Counted from the stretch's first letter, positions 34,851-43,777 are shown. The stretch is DNA of 64,000 bases from Phycisphaeraceae bacterium (GCA_019636845.1 JAHBWV010000001.1:1612001-1676000), one strand, 5' to 3'. Numbers and translations are program-made. Notes: generated by a model from the sequence alone, not told the origin.

Positions 34851-35969
34851 TCATAGGTCGATCTTGCGTCCAGGTACGGCTGGCTTTATTCTTTCACCTG
34901 TGTGTGGATTCCTGACTCCCAAATGCTGGCCTTTGCCATTGAATTCTTCGACCTCTCCACCATGATTGCCGTCCCACGTGTAAATGCGCTTTTTCTTACC
35001 TGATTTGCCATTGTGCTTCATTTGTCCACGATTGGGCACCTTAGGCTGAGCGCCCCACCATTCGCCATGCGGTGCAGCGTAGTTGCCTTCCGCAAAATAC
35101 ACTTGCAGCCACTTGTCGTCGCCAATCCAACCGATGGACTCGTTGGCAAATTTGTCGCCAATTGTTGTGGACCTAGTATTTGGCATCCCGAATTCATTGA
35201 CAACATATAGCGTCGCTCCACCTATTAAACCCAAATTAGCGCCTACGAGAGTGCCAAATATAAATCCCTCTGTTGCCACTGTAGCGCCAACGCCAGTCAA
35301 CAGCCCACTCAGGCCGAGACCTTGAAGTAGCGAGCCGCCGCCTAACTGTGCGGTCAAGACTGACCGACCCGTTGGATCCATGGCATTGAACGGGTTGTTG
35401 CGGACACACGCGAAGAGGTTCGAGCCGTCCGTCAACACGCCATCCAGCAATCCCCCTGCCAGTTCCGGCATCGGCGTTTCGCCATCATGCCACAAGGACG
35501 CATGCAGCATGCCGCTGGCGTTGGGGTCTTTCTGCGCCCAGCGGCCGTAGCGCGGGAGGAGGACGCGGTTGCGGGCCTGGTAAAGCCCGAAGATGCCGGG
35601 CTGGAGCTGGACGGCAGCGCTCATGGAGATGAGGCCGCCGGCGGGCGTGGAGGTTTCGAGCCGGTCGAAGAAGAGCCCCTGGTGCCCGACCTTGATGCCG
35701 GGGTGGGTGTCGAAGTCTTCGGCGGCGAGAATCTCGCCGTAAGGATCGAATGTGTGCTGGCGGACGACCTCGCCCGCGGCATCCGTCATCGCGATGACGT
35801 TGTAGTTGACATCCTGGAGGATGTACCAGAGGTCCTGGTAGCGGTCGATCTGGCAGATGAACTCATCGACGTAGCCCGATGCGCCCGAGGGGACGTAGAC
35901 GTACTCGCGATGGACGCGGAGGTCGTAGATGTTGAGGGAGGGGTTCCACTCGCCTCCCCCGGCCTGCAT
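34851..35969 (-). CDS. RHS-core module with colicin E3-type rRNase tip 2
   Basis: 372 aa from ATG 35969, but RHS homology continues in frame to about 36104. Residues 1-202 are RHS core ending in DPTGRS, followed by a hydrophobic segment (residues 205-250). The C-terminus (KKKRIYTWDGNHGGEVEEF, GQHLGVRNPHTGERIKP) matches the catalytic domain of colicin E3. Asp333 and His336 align with E3 Asp510 and His513. A Glu is nearby (E339/E341) but with one residue inserted. The predicted activity is 16S rRNA cleavage at the decoding site. Confidence 0.87.
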   Translation of the reverse strand: MQAGGGEWNPSLNIYDLRVHREYVYVPSGASGYVDEFICQIDRYQDLWYILQDVNYNVIAMTDAAGEVVRQHTFDPYGEILAAEDFDTHPGIKVGHQGLFFDRLETSTPAGGLISMSAAVQLQPGIFGLYQARNRVLLPRYGRWAQKDPNASGMLHASLWHDGETPMPELAGGLLDGVLTDGSNLFACVRNNPFNAMDPTGRSVLTAQLGGGSLLQGLGLSGLLTGVGATVATEGFIFGTLVGANLGLIGGATLYVVNEFGMPNTRSTTIGDKFANESIGWIGDDKWLQVYFAEGNYAAPHGEWWGAQPKVPNRGQMKHNGKSGKKKRIYTWDGNHGGEVEEFNGKGQHLGVRNPHTGERIKPAVPGRKIDL

Positions 35970-36104
35970 CTCTTCGAGGATGCCGATATCGGAGAAGGTG
36001 CCGCCGCTGGAGCCGCCGCCGGAGGGTGCGACGGGCGTGAACGTCGCTACGATCTCCTGGATGCGTCGTGCGCCGTCGTAGAAGTAGCGTTCGGAGCGAA
36101 TGGG
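35495..36104 (-). repeat. RHS-core direct repeat, copy 2
   Basis: Nearly identical to copy 4 and copy 1 from [17 protein letters not shown] to [10 protein letters not shown]. The upstream half carries the GGGS-type linker of copy 3 (VATFTPVAPSGGGSS). This mosaic suggests recombination between copies. Confidence 0.8.
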
Positions 36105-36120
36105 CGACTACGTGTAGCGG

Positions 36121-36573
36121 CTATTTCTTGCCTTGTGCGGAAAGAGATACCAGAATAGCACGACACGCATCGCCCAACTCTCTGTCTGTGGCGCTCTCGT
36201 TGAGTACTACAACATTACTTGGACAAGGGTCGTACCCGCCGGACCTGCGTCGAGTGAATGGCTCGAGTTCTATGCTGGAGCCAGGTCTATAGCATATAGC
36301 AACCACATCGGCTTGTCGCTCACATTGCTTCCATGTTGTAAAGCCGAGTGTCGAGAGCACGGATGTATTCGGATGTTCCTTGGAACGCAGTACACCAAAG
36401 CATGACCGAGCCAAGTGATGTCTGATAACGCTTCCAAGTGTTTCTGGGTTATCTGTCGCAGAAACCCGCGTGCAGTCGCCGTCGTGTGTCCATATTCCAT
36501 CCGTAGTCTGTGACTCTGTGATTACGGCACATACACCGTTCTTGAAGTACACGCTACTCATCAATCTGGCCAT
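36121..36573 (-). CDS. Immunity-like protein, paralogue of the tip 1 immunity gene
   Basis: 150 aa from ATG 36573. It shares MARLMSS, AVITESQTTDGIWTHDGDC and the overall length with the protein at 36724-37164. The ATG lies inside the last codons of a toxin remnant (36561-36697), the same 13-base overlap seen at the intact pair. It should still protect against the lost sibling toxin. Confidence 0.72.
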   Translation of the reverse strand: MARLMSSVYFKNGVCAVITESQTTDGIWTHDGDCTRVSATDNPETLGSVIRHHLARSCFGVLRSKEHPNTSVLSTLGFTTWKQCERQADVVAICYRPGSSIELEPFTRRRSGGYDPCPSNVVVLNESATDRELGDACRAILVSLSAQGKK

Positions 36574-36697
36574 TGGACCTCCGATAGGCGAACGCCGCAT
36601 GCGCGAGCATATGCCCTAGCATTGCCGAGTGCAATTTGCTGATGCGGAGTCATTAAGGCGAGAGACGGCATAACCAGTTCGACGGATCTTTGTCGGA
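36561..36697 (-). pseudogene. C-terminal remnant of a CdiA-CT-like toxin tip
   Basis: The minus frame reads [36 protein letters not shown] and ends QWPD before TGA. The intact tip 1 reads [18 protein letters not shown] and ends EWPD. It is therefore the last 43 residues of a second toxin of the same family. Its 5' edge coincides with a 23-base IS end at 36698-36720. It is too short for an ORF finder to list. Confidence 0.85.
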
Positions 36698-36720
36698 GGG
36701 ACATAACTAGCTGAGCCATC
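36698..36720. repeat. Solo IS1595-type terminal repeat
   Basis: GGGACATAACTAGCTGAGC followed by CATC differs from the left end of the IS at 29218 at only two or three of 23 positions. No transposase is nearby. It lies between the stop of one immunity gene and the cut edge of a toxin remnant. Confidence 0.7.
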
Positions 36721-36723
36721 ACT

Positions 36724-37164
36724 TTAGTGTTTAGATAGCATCATCTGTTTTACCAAGCTGCCAATCGTTTCAGTCGACGCATCGGCGGGCAGCGTTTTCT
36801 TGCCAGCGGCATTTGGCAAGTATTCTCCACCTTCTGGATTCCTAAGCATGTGTTCAATTTCAATGTGAGATCCAGGAAACAGTGTCACAGTGACACACTC
36901 AGCGATGCGATAAAGGCCCCGCCAACTGCGACAGCGAAGCGCTTTGAGAACAGACTTGTTATCAAAGGGCCGCTCCACAACCTGGTCGCGAACACTCTGC
37001 TGAATGTGCATCTCGATCAAAGCTCCCAGCTCTCGATCGTGTGCTTCCACAGGCAGAACACTGCATTCGCCATCTTCAAACCAAAACCCATCGACCGACT
37101 GTGACATAGTGATCACTGCGTACAAAGCCTTTGCACAGAATACATGCGAAATCAGTCTGGCCAT
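36724..37164 (-). CDS. Immunity-like protein for RHS tip 1
   Basis: 146 aa from ATG 37164, overlapping the last codons of the RHS gene by 13 bases in another frame. Motifs: [43 protein letters not shown]. It is AT-rich compared with the RHS core. Translational coupling and position identify it as the immunity partner. No named family recognised. Confidence 0.72.
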   Translation of the reverse strand: MARLISHVFCAKALYAVITMSQSVDGFWFEDGECSVLPVEAHDRELGALIEMHIQQSVRDQVVERPFDNKSVLKALRCRSWRGLYRIAECVTVTLFPGSHIEIEHMLRNPEGGEYLPNAAGKKTLPADASTETIGSLVKQMMLSKH

Positions 37165-39692
37165 TCGAATATCCTAAGATCAACTCTGGAACTGCGTGCA
37201 TAACCCAACGCGTTTTGAACCGCGATTAACTGCTGGTCACTCATTTGTCCAAACGGGGGCATCACGAGCTCAACAGATCGCTTCGTGATATGGGCTGCTT
37301 GGACGTAGCGTCCTCCGTTGTAACTGGATATCTTGTCGACATACCCTGTGATTCTATTATACAGAGCACGCGGATCCTGATAAGACTTCGCGCGAAAATC
37401 GAGCGATTTAATACTTACTGCATCACCGTTCACAAACTTGTCGATTGTACGCTCCCATCGCGGCAGGTTTGCGCCCAGTGCCTGCTCGATTGTTGATCCA
37501 CGAACGCCTAACCCCATGTTCCAGATTCCGGGGTTCGAATCCATCGCCTGCATGACACGAGCGATTATGGTGCCGCTCGCACCACTTCCGGCGATGGCTC
37601 CCAGCCCTCGACCTATGCCGCCTGTGGCGGCTCCAAACGCTACCCCCCTTCCAGCGGCTCCGATCGAACAGCTCACATCTCCTGTGAGTAAGAATGTTTC
37701 AAGGAAGCCGGAAAGGCCGCCATCGATCGCACCACCCGCCATCAGCCCGGTGAGCATTCCAGCTGAGCCACCAAATAGTGCGCCGCTCGCAGCTCCGCCA
37801 GCGAACCCTGAGACAAAGCCAATGGCCATTCCGTTTGCAATGCTTTCGCCTCGTATCCCGGCACTGACGCCCCCGATTGCCGAGCCAATGCTGCCTCCGA
37901 CAAGACCGTGCCGGATGGCCGCGGTTGGGAACACGCTCGCGAAAGAAAACTCCAGGCCGAGCGGATCAACGACAATAGATGGAGCGGACCCAAATGGTGA
38001 GAAAAGGTTCGCTCCGTCTCCGAGGACATCCGAAAGCGCTGCCGTGGCCAGCTCAGGGCTCGGCGCCCGCCCGTCATGCCACAAGGACGCATGCAGCATG
38101 CCGCTGGCGTTGGGGTCTTTCTGTGCCCAGCGGCCGTAGCGTGGGAGGAGGACGCGGTTCCGGACTTGGTAAAGCCCGAAGATGCCGGGCTGGAGCTGAG
38201 TGGCGGCGCCGATGGAGATCTCGCCGCCGACGGGCGCGGGGGGTTCCAGCCGGTCGAAGAAGAGCCCCTGGTGGCCGACCTTGATGCCGGGGTGGGTGTC
38301 GAAGTCTTCGGCGGCGAGAATCTCGCCGTAAGGATCGAACGCGTGCTGGCGGACGACCTCGCCCGCGGCATCCGTCATCGCGATGACGTTGTAGTTGACA
38401 TCCTGGAGGATGTACCAGAGGTCCTGGTAGCGGTCGATCTGGCAGATGAACTCATCGCCGTAGCCGGATGCACCAGAGGGGACGTAGACGTACTCGCGGT
38501 CGACGTAGGGGCCGTTGGCGAGGACACCACCTCCACCTCCACCTCCGCTCCCGCCCCCACCGGTGCCGCCGCTGCCGGGTTCGAGCATCTCTGCTTCGAT
38601 CGGGATCTCGCCACCGCTGGGTTCCCCGGGATCTCCGATCACGATCGGATCGGTGACAACCTCCTGGATGCGGCGTGCGCCGTCGTAGAAGTACCGCTCC
38701 GTGCGGACGGCGAGCTGCTCTCCATCCGATGCGGCCCGCACGGGCGTCTGCTTCCTTATCAACCTTCCCAGCGCGTCGTAGGTGTAGTGGACGAGCCAGT
38801 CGCCGGGTGCGCCCTCGAGCTCGGGCTGCTCGTTCGACGGCGGGGTCGTGAAGCCGAGCGTGCCGCGCTCGGAGACCATGACCAGGCGGCCCCAGGCGTC
38901 GTACTCGTAGAACCTGTCATCATCGAGGATCAGATTGCCGCTGGCGTCGTTGGCGAACTGACTGCCGGCCGGTACTGACGCGCTCGGATCGCGGTGCTGC
39001 AGGAGCTCGTTGCGGGGGCCGACGAAGTGAGCGGCTGTCTCGACATCCGCGACTTCGTCGTTGTCGGCATCATGGGAGAGGATGCGTGTGACCCAGACAT
39101 CGCGGCTGTCGAGCGTCCAATCAACCTCACGCTTCACCGGGAGCAGGTCGCTGGGGTCGATCCCGGTCGTGGATTCGAGCGGATCGTTCAGGGGACCCGT
39201 GAGTCGGCCCATGTCGGCCTTCACGAGGCGGCCGAGTGCGTCGTAGGCGAAATGCTGCGAGCGTTCGTTTGAGACCACAGGTATAGCCGGTGGGCCGGTG
39301 GGTGGGGCGACCTCGATGTGCTGGGTCCAGATGGCGGTGCGTCGGCCCGCGGCGTCGTGTGCGTAGCGGTGCGCGGCGAGGACGACATCCTCGGTGCTTG
39401 AGCCGCTGACGACTTCGCGCCAGTAGGCAACGGCGCGGGTCTGGCCGAACTGGTTCAGGCCGAAGTAGTCCGTGGTGCTCGGGCTGCTCCCCTGGTCCCA
39501 AGCAGCTATTGGGTTGTCAAAGATGCGAGCACGGACCACCGGGCTCAGGGCGCTCGCATTCCAGCCCCGATCGAAGGCCACCCGGCGGCCGGTTCCAGTG
39601 TACAGGAACGATGCCAGCAAGCCAAGCTCGGAGTCGGTGACGGCGGAGGGCGTCTCCCGCAACTGTTCACTCGGTTGACTCGTGGCGCCCAC
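37152..39692 (-). CDS. Long RHS-repeat protein with CdiA-CT-like nuclease tip 1 (5' truncated)
   Basis: 846 aa from a GTG at 39692 that lies inside the 3' end of acr3. There is no signal peptide, PAAR or TcB-type N-terminus, so at least the first part of the gene is missing. Residues 1-582 hold YD repeats ([53 protein letters not shown]) and end at DPLGLEF. A Gly/Ala-rich hydrophobic linker spans 583-705. The tip at about 730-846 ([37 protein letters not shown]) resembles the CdiA C-terminal nuclease type. This is the longest core copy and probably the source of the others. Confidence 0.87.
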   Translation of the reverse strand: MGATSQPSEQLRETPSAVTDSELGLLASFLYTGTGRRVAFDRGWNASALSPVVRARIFDNPIAAWDQGSSPSTTDYFGLNQFGQTRAVAYWREVVSGSSTEDVVLAAHRYAHDAAGRRTAIWTQHIEVAPPTGPPAIPVVSNERSQHFAYDALGRLVKADMGRLTGPLNDPLESTTGIDPSDLLPVKREVDWTLDSRDVWVTRILSHDADNDEVADVETAAHFVGPRNELLQHRDPSASVPAGSQFANDASGNLILDDDRFYEYDAWGRLVMVSERGTLGFTTPPSNEQPELEGAPGDWLVHYTYDALGRLIRKQTPVRAASDGEQLAVRTERYFYDGARRIQEVVTDPIVIGDPGEPSGGEIPIEAEMLEPGSGGTGGGGSGGGGGGGVLANGPYVDREYVYVPSGASGYGDEFICQIDRYQDLWYILQDVNYNVIAMTDAAGEVVRQHAFDPYGEILAAEDFDTHPGIKVGHQGLFFDRLEPPAPVGGEISIGAATQLQPGIFGLYQVRNRVLLPRYGRWAQKDPNASGMLHASLWHDGRAPSPELATAALSDVLGDGANLFSPFGSAPSIVVDPLGLEFSFASVFPTAAIRHGLVGGSIGSAIGGVSAGIRGESIANGMAIGFVSGFAGGAASGALFGGSAGMLTGLMAGGAIDGGLSGFLETFLLTGDVSCSIGAAGRGVAFGAATGGIGRGLGAIAGSGASGTIIARVMQAMDSNPGIWNMGLGVRGSTIEQALGANLPRWERTIDKFVNGDAVSIKSLDFRAKSYQDPRALYNRITGYVDKISSYNGGRYVQAAHITKRSVELVMPPFGQMSDQQLIAVQNALGYARSSRVDLRIFEWPD
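38085..38790 (-). repeat. RHS-core direct repeat, copy 1
   Basis: Block inside the long RHS gene, from [15 protein letters not shown] to RWAQKDP. It is nearly identical in DNA to copies 2 and 4, and its upstream half matches fragment copy 5 at 26298-26714. Confidence 0.85.
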
Positions 39693-40746
39693 ACCACTTT
39701 CGTCCCAGCCACAGCGAGACGCTCACGAGCCCGATGAGAACCGGGACCTCGACCAGCGGGCCGATCACGGTGGCGAAGGCCGCGCCCGAGTTGATCCCGA
39801 AGACCGAGATCGCGACGGCGATCGCCAGCTCGAAGTTGTTGCCGCTGGCGGTGAAGGCGAGTGTCGCCGAACGCTCATAGTCCGCACCCACGCGCCGGGC
39901 CATAAAGAACGACGCGAAGAACATGATCACGAAGTAGAGCACCAGCGGCACCGCGATCCGCAGGATATCCAGCGGCACCGCCACGATGCGGTCCCCCTTG
40001 AGGCTGAACATCACCATGATCGTGAAGAGCAAGGCTACGAGCGTGACAGGAGCAATGCGCGGCAGGAATCGCTGCGTGTACCAGGTGTCGCCCATGATGG
40101 GCCGAAGAACAAAGCGTGTCAGCATGCCGGCGAAGAACGGGATGCCCAGGTAGATCAGCACACTCTTGAAAATGCTCGCCATGCTCACGTCGACCACCAC
40201 GCCCTCGAGCCCCACCAGCGGCGGGAGCCAAGTCATGAAGACCCACGCGTAGACGCCAAAGAAGAGCACTTGGAAGATGCTGTTGAACGCAACCAGCCCC
40301 GCGGCATACTCGGCACTCCCCTTGGCCAGGTCGTTCCACACCAGCACCATCGCGATGCACCGGGCAAGCCCCACCATGATCAGCCCGAGCATGTACTCGG
40401 GCTTGTCGTGCAGGAAGACTGCTGCAAGCGCGAACATCAACACAGGGCCGACGACCCAGTTCTGAATGAGCGAGAGGGAGAGGACCTTCCAATCCTTGAA
40501 GATCCGCGGCAGCTCCTCGTAGCGGACCTTCGCCAGCGGCGGATACATCATCAGGATGAGACCGATGGCGATGGGGATGCTCGTCGTCCCGACGGTCACA
40601 CGGTCGATGCCGTCGCGCACGCCGGGCACGAGCCGCCCGATCGCCACTCCCGCTCCCATCGCGAGAAAGATCCAAAGCGTGAGATAGCGGTCGAGAAAGG
40701 AGAGGCGTTTGGGGCGTGCGGAGAGACACGCGGCGTCGTGGGTCAT
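39667..40746 (-). CDS. acr3: Arsenite efflux permease, ACR3 family
   Basis: 359 aa with ten TM segments. The ACR3 signature includes the conserved Cys ([20 protein letters not shown]) and the essential Glu ([19 protein letters not shown]). It exports As(III) by antiport across the inner membrane. It is the last gene of arsR-arsC-arsM-acr3 and starts 3 bases after arsM. Its 3' end overlaps the frame of the truncated RHS gene by 26 bases, so transcription probably continues into the RHS array. Confidence 0.96.
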   Translation of the reverse strand: MTHDAACLSARPKRLSFLDRYLTLWIFLAMGAGVAIGRLVPGVRDGIDRVTVGTTSIPIAIGLILMMYPPLAKVRYEELPRIFKDWKVLSLSLIQNWVVGPVLMFALAAVFLHDKPEYMLGLIMVGLARCIAMVLVWNDLAKGSAEYAAGLVAFNSIFQVLFFGVYAWVFMTWLPPLVGLEGVVVDVSMASIFKSVLIYLGIPFFAGMLTRFVLRPIMGDTWYTQRFLPRIAPVTLVALLFTIMVMFSLKGDRIVAVPLDILRIAVPLVLYFVIMFFASFFMARRVGADYERSATLAFTASGNNFELAIAVAISVFGINSGAAFATVIGPLVEVPVLIGLVSVSLWLGRKWCGRHESTE

Positions 40747-40749
40747 GGG

Positions 40750-41688
40750 TCAGCGTTTCCGTGCCGCAATATCCAGACTCGTGATGTAGTCGCTCGGCTT
40801 CGTCCCCGCAGGCAGCGCATCCATGATCTTGCGAAACAGCGGGTCCTCCCAGTTCGTCATCGCTTCGATATACGCCGGCTTCGGCGTCAGCACAATCTCA
40901 GTGAGCCCGGCATCCGCCGCCTGCCGCCGCGTCTCCTCGACAAGCACCGCCCCCGCGACACATCCGATCAGCGCCTCGACATCGCTCACGACTTGCTCCG
41001 GCAGCGGAAGCAGCAACGCAAGATCCGACACCGCCACTCGTCCGCCCGGCTTCAACACACGCGCGATCTCACGCCAGACCCGCGCCTTGTCCGGCGACAG
41101 ATTCAGCACGCAGTTCGAGAGAACCACGTCAACGCTCGCATCCACCACCGGCAGGTGCTCGATCTCCCCGAGTCTGAACTCCACATTCGAAAGACCCGTC
41201 TGGCTCGTGTACGAAGCGATGTTCCGCCTCGCCTTGCTCAGCATCTCAGGCGTCATGTCCACGCCGATCACACGCCCGCTCGACCCGACCTTCGGCCCGG
41301 CAATGAAGCAGTCGAATCCCCCGCCGGAGCCCAGATCAAGCACAACCTCGCCCGGCTTGAGAGAGGCGATCGCCGTCGGGTTCCCGCAGGAGAGACCCAT
41401 GTTCGCACCCTCTGGCATCGACGCGAGCTCGCTCTGCGAATACCCGATCGCCTCAGCCAGTTGCTCAGGTGAGAACGTCGAAGGCCCGCAACACCCCCCG
41501 GATTGCACTGTCCCCGAGCAACACCCACCCGCCGCAGCAGCCCCGCCATTCCAACTGCCGCTCCGCGCGATGCTCGAATACCCCTCTCGCACATGGCTTC
41601 GAACTTCATCCTGCACCATAACGTTCGCAGACGCCTTATTGCCATCGCAGCATGCGGGTCCGCAACAGGCCTGATCATTCTTGCTCAT
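40750..41688 (-). CDS. arsM: Arsenite S-adenosylmethionine methyltransferase
   Basis: 312 aa. The SAM-binding motif is LDLGSGGGFDCFIAG. The three cysteines needed to bind As(III) in ArsM are found in GLSCGNPT, LSNCVLNLSPDKA and LIGCVAGAV. The N-terminal 70 residues are unusually Cys-rich (ACCGPACC, GGCCSG, GGCCGP) and may help metalloid capture. It methylates As(III) to volatile or excreted forms. The ATG overlaps the arsC stop as ATGA. Confidence 0.95.
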   Translation of the reverse strand: MSKNDQACCGPACCDGNKASANVMVQDEVRSHVREGYSSIARSGSWNGGAAAAGGCCSGTVQSGGCCGPSTFSPEQLAEAIGYSQSELASMPEGANMGLSCGNPTAIASLKPGEVVLDLGSGGGFDCFIAGPKVGSSGRVIGVDMTPEMLSKARRNIASYTSQTGLSNVEFRLGEIEHLPVVDASVDVVLSNCVLNLSPDKARVWREIARVLKPGGRVAVSDLALLLPLPEQVVSDVEALIGCVAGAVLVEETRRQAADAGLTEIVLTPKPAYIEAMTNWEDPLFRKIMDALPAGTKPSDYITSLDIAARKR

Positions 41689-42149
41689 TGGATACGCTCC
41701 ATTGTTGGTGGTGGCTGGTGGTCCGGGGAAAGAGCCGGCGCGATCGCGCCGGGCAACGTCTCAACAAACGCACGGATCTCATCCCGAACTCGCCGAAAGT
41801 GCGACATCGCTTCATCATCCGATCCTGCCCCCATCGCAAGCCGCGGCGGATCGTCAAAGCCCACATGCACGACCCGCGCGCCGGGAAAACTCGGGCACGC
41901 TCCCGACGCGGCATCACAAACCGTCACAACCACGTCGAAGCTCGCGTCAATCTCATCAGGCCGCTTCGAGACGTGGCCGGAAATATCAACACCCGCTTCC
42001 ATCATCGCGCGAACCGCCAGCGGGTGCACCCCATGAGGCGACGTCCCCGCGGAATATGCCTCGATCTCTCCACCCTTCAGAGCCCGCGCCCACCCCTCGG
42101 CCATCTGGCTGCGGCACGAGTTCCCCGTACACAGAAACAACACACGCAT
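41685..42149 (-). CDS. arsC: Arsenate reductase, LMW-phosphatase (thioredoxin) type
   Basis: 154 aa from ATG 42149, 7 bases after arsR. The P-loop is FLCTGNSCRSQMAEGWA (CX5R). The two relay cysteines are in VTVCDAASGACPSFPG, spaced as in Staphylococcus aureus ArsC. It reduces As(V) to As(III), passing electrons through a cysteine relay to thioredoxin. The open frame extending to 42233 overlaps arsR and is not used. Confidence 0.94.
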   Translation of the reverse strand: MRVLFLCTGNSCRSQMAEGWARALKGGEIEAYSAGTSPHGVHPLAVRAMMEAGVDISGHVSKRPDEIDASFDVVVTVCDAASGACPSFPGARVVHVGFDDPPRLAMGAGSDDEAMSHFRRVRDEIRAFVETLPGAIAPALSPDHQPPPTMERIQ

Positions 42150-42156
42150 CCGGCGC

Positions 42157-42555
42157 CTATGGCTTGGCACAGCATCCTCCTCCGCTCGACCCAGCGACTC
42201 CCTCAGGGCAGCACGCATGGATCGCATCCGCAAGGTCCCTCAGCGTCTTGCTCAGCTCGTCATACCTCACCGCGTAGAACACCGTTCTTCCCTCTTTCGA
42301 AGACCGCAACACCCCGGCTCGCTCAAGCTGCTGCAGATGCCGCGAAACGACCGACAGATCAACCGAGCAGCACGCCGCAACCTCGCTCACCGTGCACGCC
42401 CTCCCGCACTTGGCAAGACACCCCAGCAGCAACACCCGCGTCGGATCGCACAACGCCTTGAACAACTCCGGATCGAGCAAGGCATCGATCGCCCCCCGAC
42501 GTGATGCCGCCTGCTTCGGCGAACGCGGACGTTGTCTGCTTATTTGCGTCATCAT
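42157..42555 (-). CDS. arsR: ArsR-family metalloregulator
   Basis: 132 aa, first gene of the operon; a second ATG one codon later is equally possible. The winged helix-turn-helix is VSEVAACCSVDLSVVSRHLQ with wing region EGRTVFYAVRY. Cysteines AACC in the recognition region, HACCPE and the C-terminal GGGCCAKP are likely As(III)/Sb(III) ligands. It should repress its own operon and release it when arsenite binds. Confidence 0.93.
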   Translation of the reverse strand: MMTQISRQRPRSPKQAASRRGAIDALLDPELFKALCDPTRVLLLGCLAKCGRACTVSEVAACCSVDLSVVSRHLQQLERAGVLRSSKEGRTVFYAVRYDELSKTLRDLADAIHACCPEGVAGSSGGGCCAKP

Positions 42556-42752
42556 GCAAGTATAGCCCCGCGCCGAGCACAGTCAAGCCCCAGCGCCCTG
42601 AACCCGCCCCCTGGGCGAATCCTCAGCGAAGCGGCGCCAACGGAAACCCGCATCTCGCTCCCCTCTCTCGATCTCTCATCCTCTCCATCACACTGTCACA
42701 AAGACACCCCCTCATCGCTCGCTTCATCGATTCCCGTCACACTGGGCAACCC

Positions 42753-42774
42753 CACTGACAGACGTATGTCAGTG
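42753..42774. promoter_or_regulatory. Perfect 8-bp inverted repeat
   Basis: CACTGACA, 6 bases, TGTCAGTG. It sits between the divergent arsR (start 42555) and the gene at 42835. It could be an operator or a short RNA hairpin. The distance to arsR (about 200 bases) makes the plus-strand gene the likelier target. Confidence 0.4.
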
Positions 42775-42834
42775 CAAAACCCGATTTTCACACCACCCGC
42801 TTGCCTCCATCGCCAAACCCTGTACCGTCGCCTC

Positions 42835-43686
42835 ATGGTCGCACACACCGCGATAACTCTCCCCGCAGGCGTCGCTCTCCAGAGCGATAATCCCTCTCTC
42901 TCTTGCCCCTCTGTCCCTGAGCACCTCTACCCCTCGCTCCTGAACGACCTCACCTCTCCTCACCACTCCCTCGCCTCCATCGCACAGAAGCACAACCTCG
43001 CGCTCGACGCCCTCCTCATCTGGCTCGCGCAACCCGAAACCCTCGAAGCGATCTCCCTCCGCGAGCACGCGGCATACACCCACGTCCGCCTCGTCGCCGC
43101 CGTCAATCTCTCGCACGCCGTCCACGCCACCGTCCGAACCCTCGAACACTTCGTGGCCACACCCCGCCCAGCCGATCCCCTCGAACCCACGTACCTCCGT
43201 GCGGCGATCCACGCACGCAAGGCCGCGTGGCTCCTCTCACGCTTCTCACGCATCGTCCCCATCAATGACGCTCGCGGCACTGCTCCCAGCAGCGCCGCAG
43301 TGGGGGGCAAGCGCGGTGGCCTCTTGGGTGGATCGGCTCTCCGAGCCGATTCCTCCGATACTCATGGCGTGACTGGAGAGACGCCGAGACCCGAAGGTGG
43401 CTCACGCCAGCAACGGAGTCCACTTCAGCACGCATCGGCGACCGAGTCAGAACCCGTGCTCCATGCCGCTGACCCGCTTCAGGTCAATGCCATCTCCCCC
43501 TCTGCCCCTATGCCTTTGCCCTCTCCTCCATGCCCCTCCGCCTCTACCGGCTCCATCTTCTCCCCGTTCGACAATGTCGCAGCGAACAAGACTCCCCACA
43601 TCAAGAACCTCCGCACCAACAAGCTCCGAGCCCCGCTCCAAGCCGCAACCCTCGTCGCCGCCGCGGGCTCGATCGACTCGACATAG
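42835..43686 (+). CDS. Hypothetical protein with helix-turn-helix-like region
   Basis: 283 aa from ATG 42835. The open frame runs from 42532 but the upstream part is low-complexity. Residues 30-140 are helical and include a possible helix-turn-helix (HHSLASIAQKHNLALDALLI) and a helical pair (AAIHARKAAWLLSRF). Residues 145-283 are disordered, rich in Pro, Ser and Ala. I recall similar unnamed proteins in planctomycetes. A DNA-binding role is only a guess. Confidence 0.65.
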   Translation: MVAHTAITLPAGVALQSDNPSLSCPSVPEHLYPSLLNDLTSPHHSLASIAQKHNLALDALLIWLAQPETLEAISLREHAAYTHVRLVAAVNLSHAVHATVRTLEHFVATPRPADPLEPTYLRAAIHARKAAWLLSRFSRIVPINDARGTAPSSAAVGGKRGGLLGGSALRADSSDTHGVTGETPRPEGGSRQQRSPLQHASATESEPVLHAADPLQVNAISPSAPMPLPSPPCPSASTGSIFSPFDNVAANKTPHIKNLRTNKLRAPLQAATLVAAAGSIDST

Positions 43687-43777
43687 AACATCCTCGACCC
43701 TCACCCACAACCGAATCGCCCCACCTTCATCGCCAAGCCCGCACTCGCGAACCCGAGCCATCGCGTACGCTGCGATC

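Noticed and set aside
39682-41472. A 596-residue plus-strand open frame
   Set aside because: It lies antisense to acr3 and arsM, both well supported. Composition is Arg/His-rich without motifs.
25743-42560. Integrase or att repeat for an island at tRNA-Val
   Set aside because: No integrase-like protein and no repeat of the tRNA 3' end could be found on the far side.
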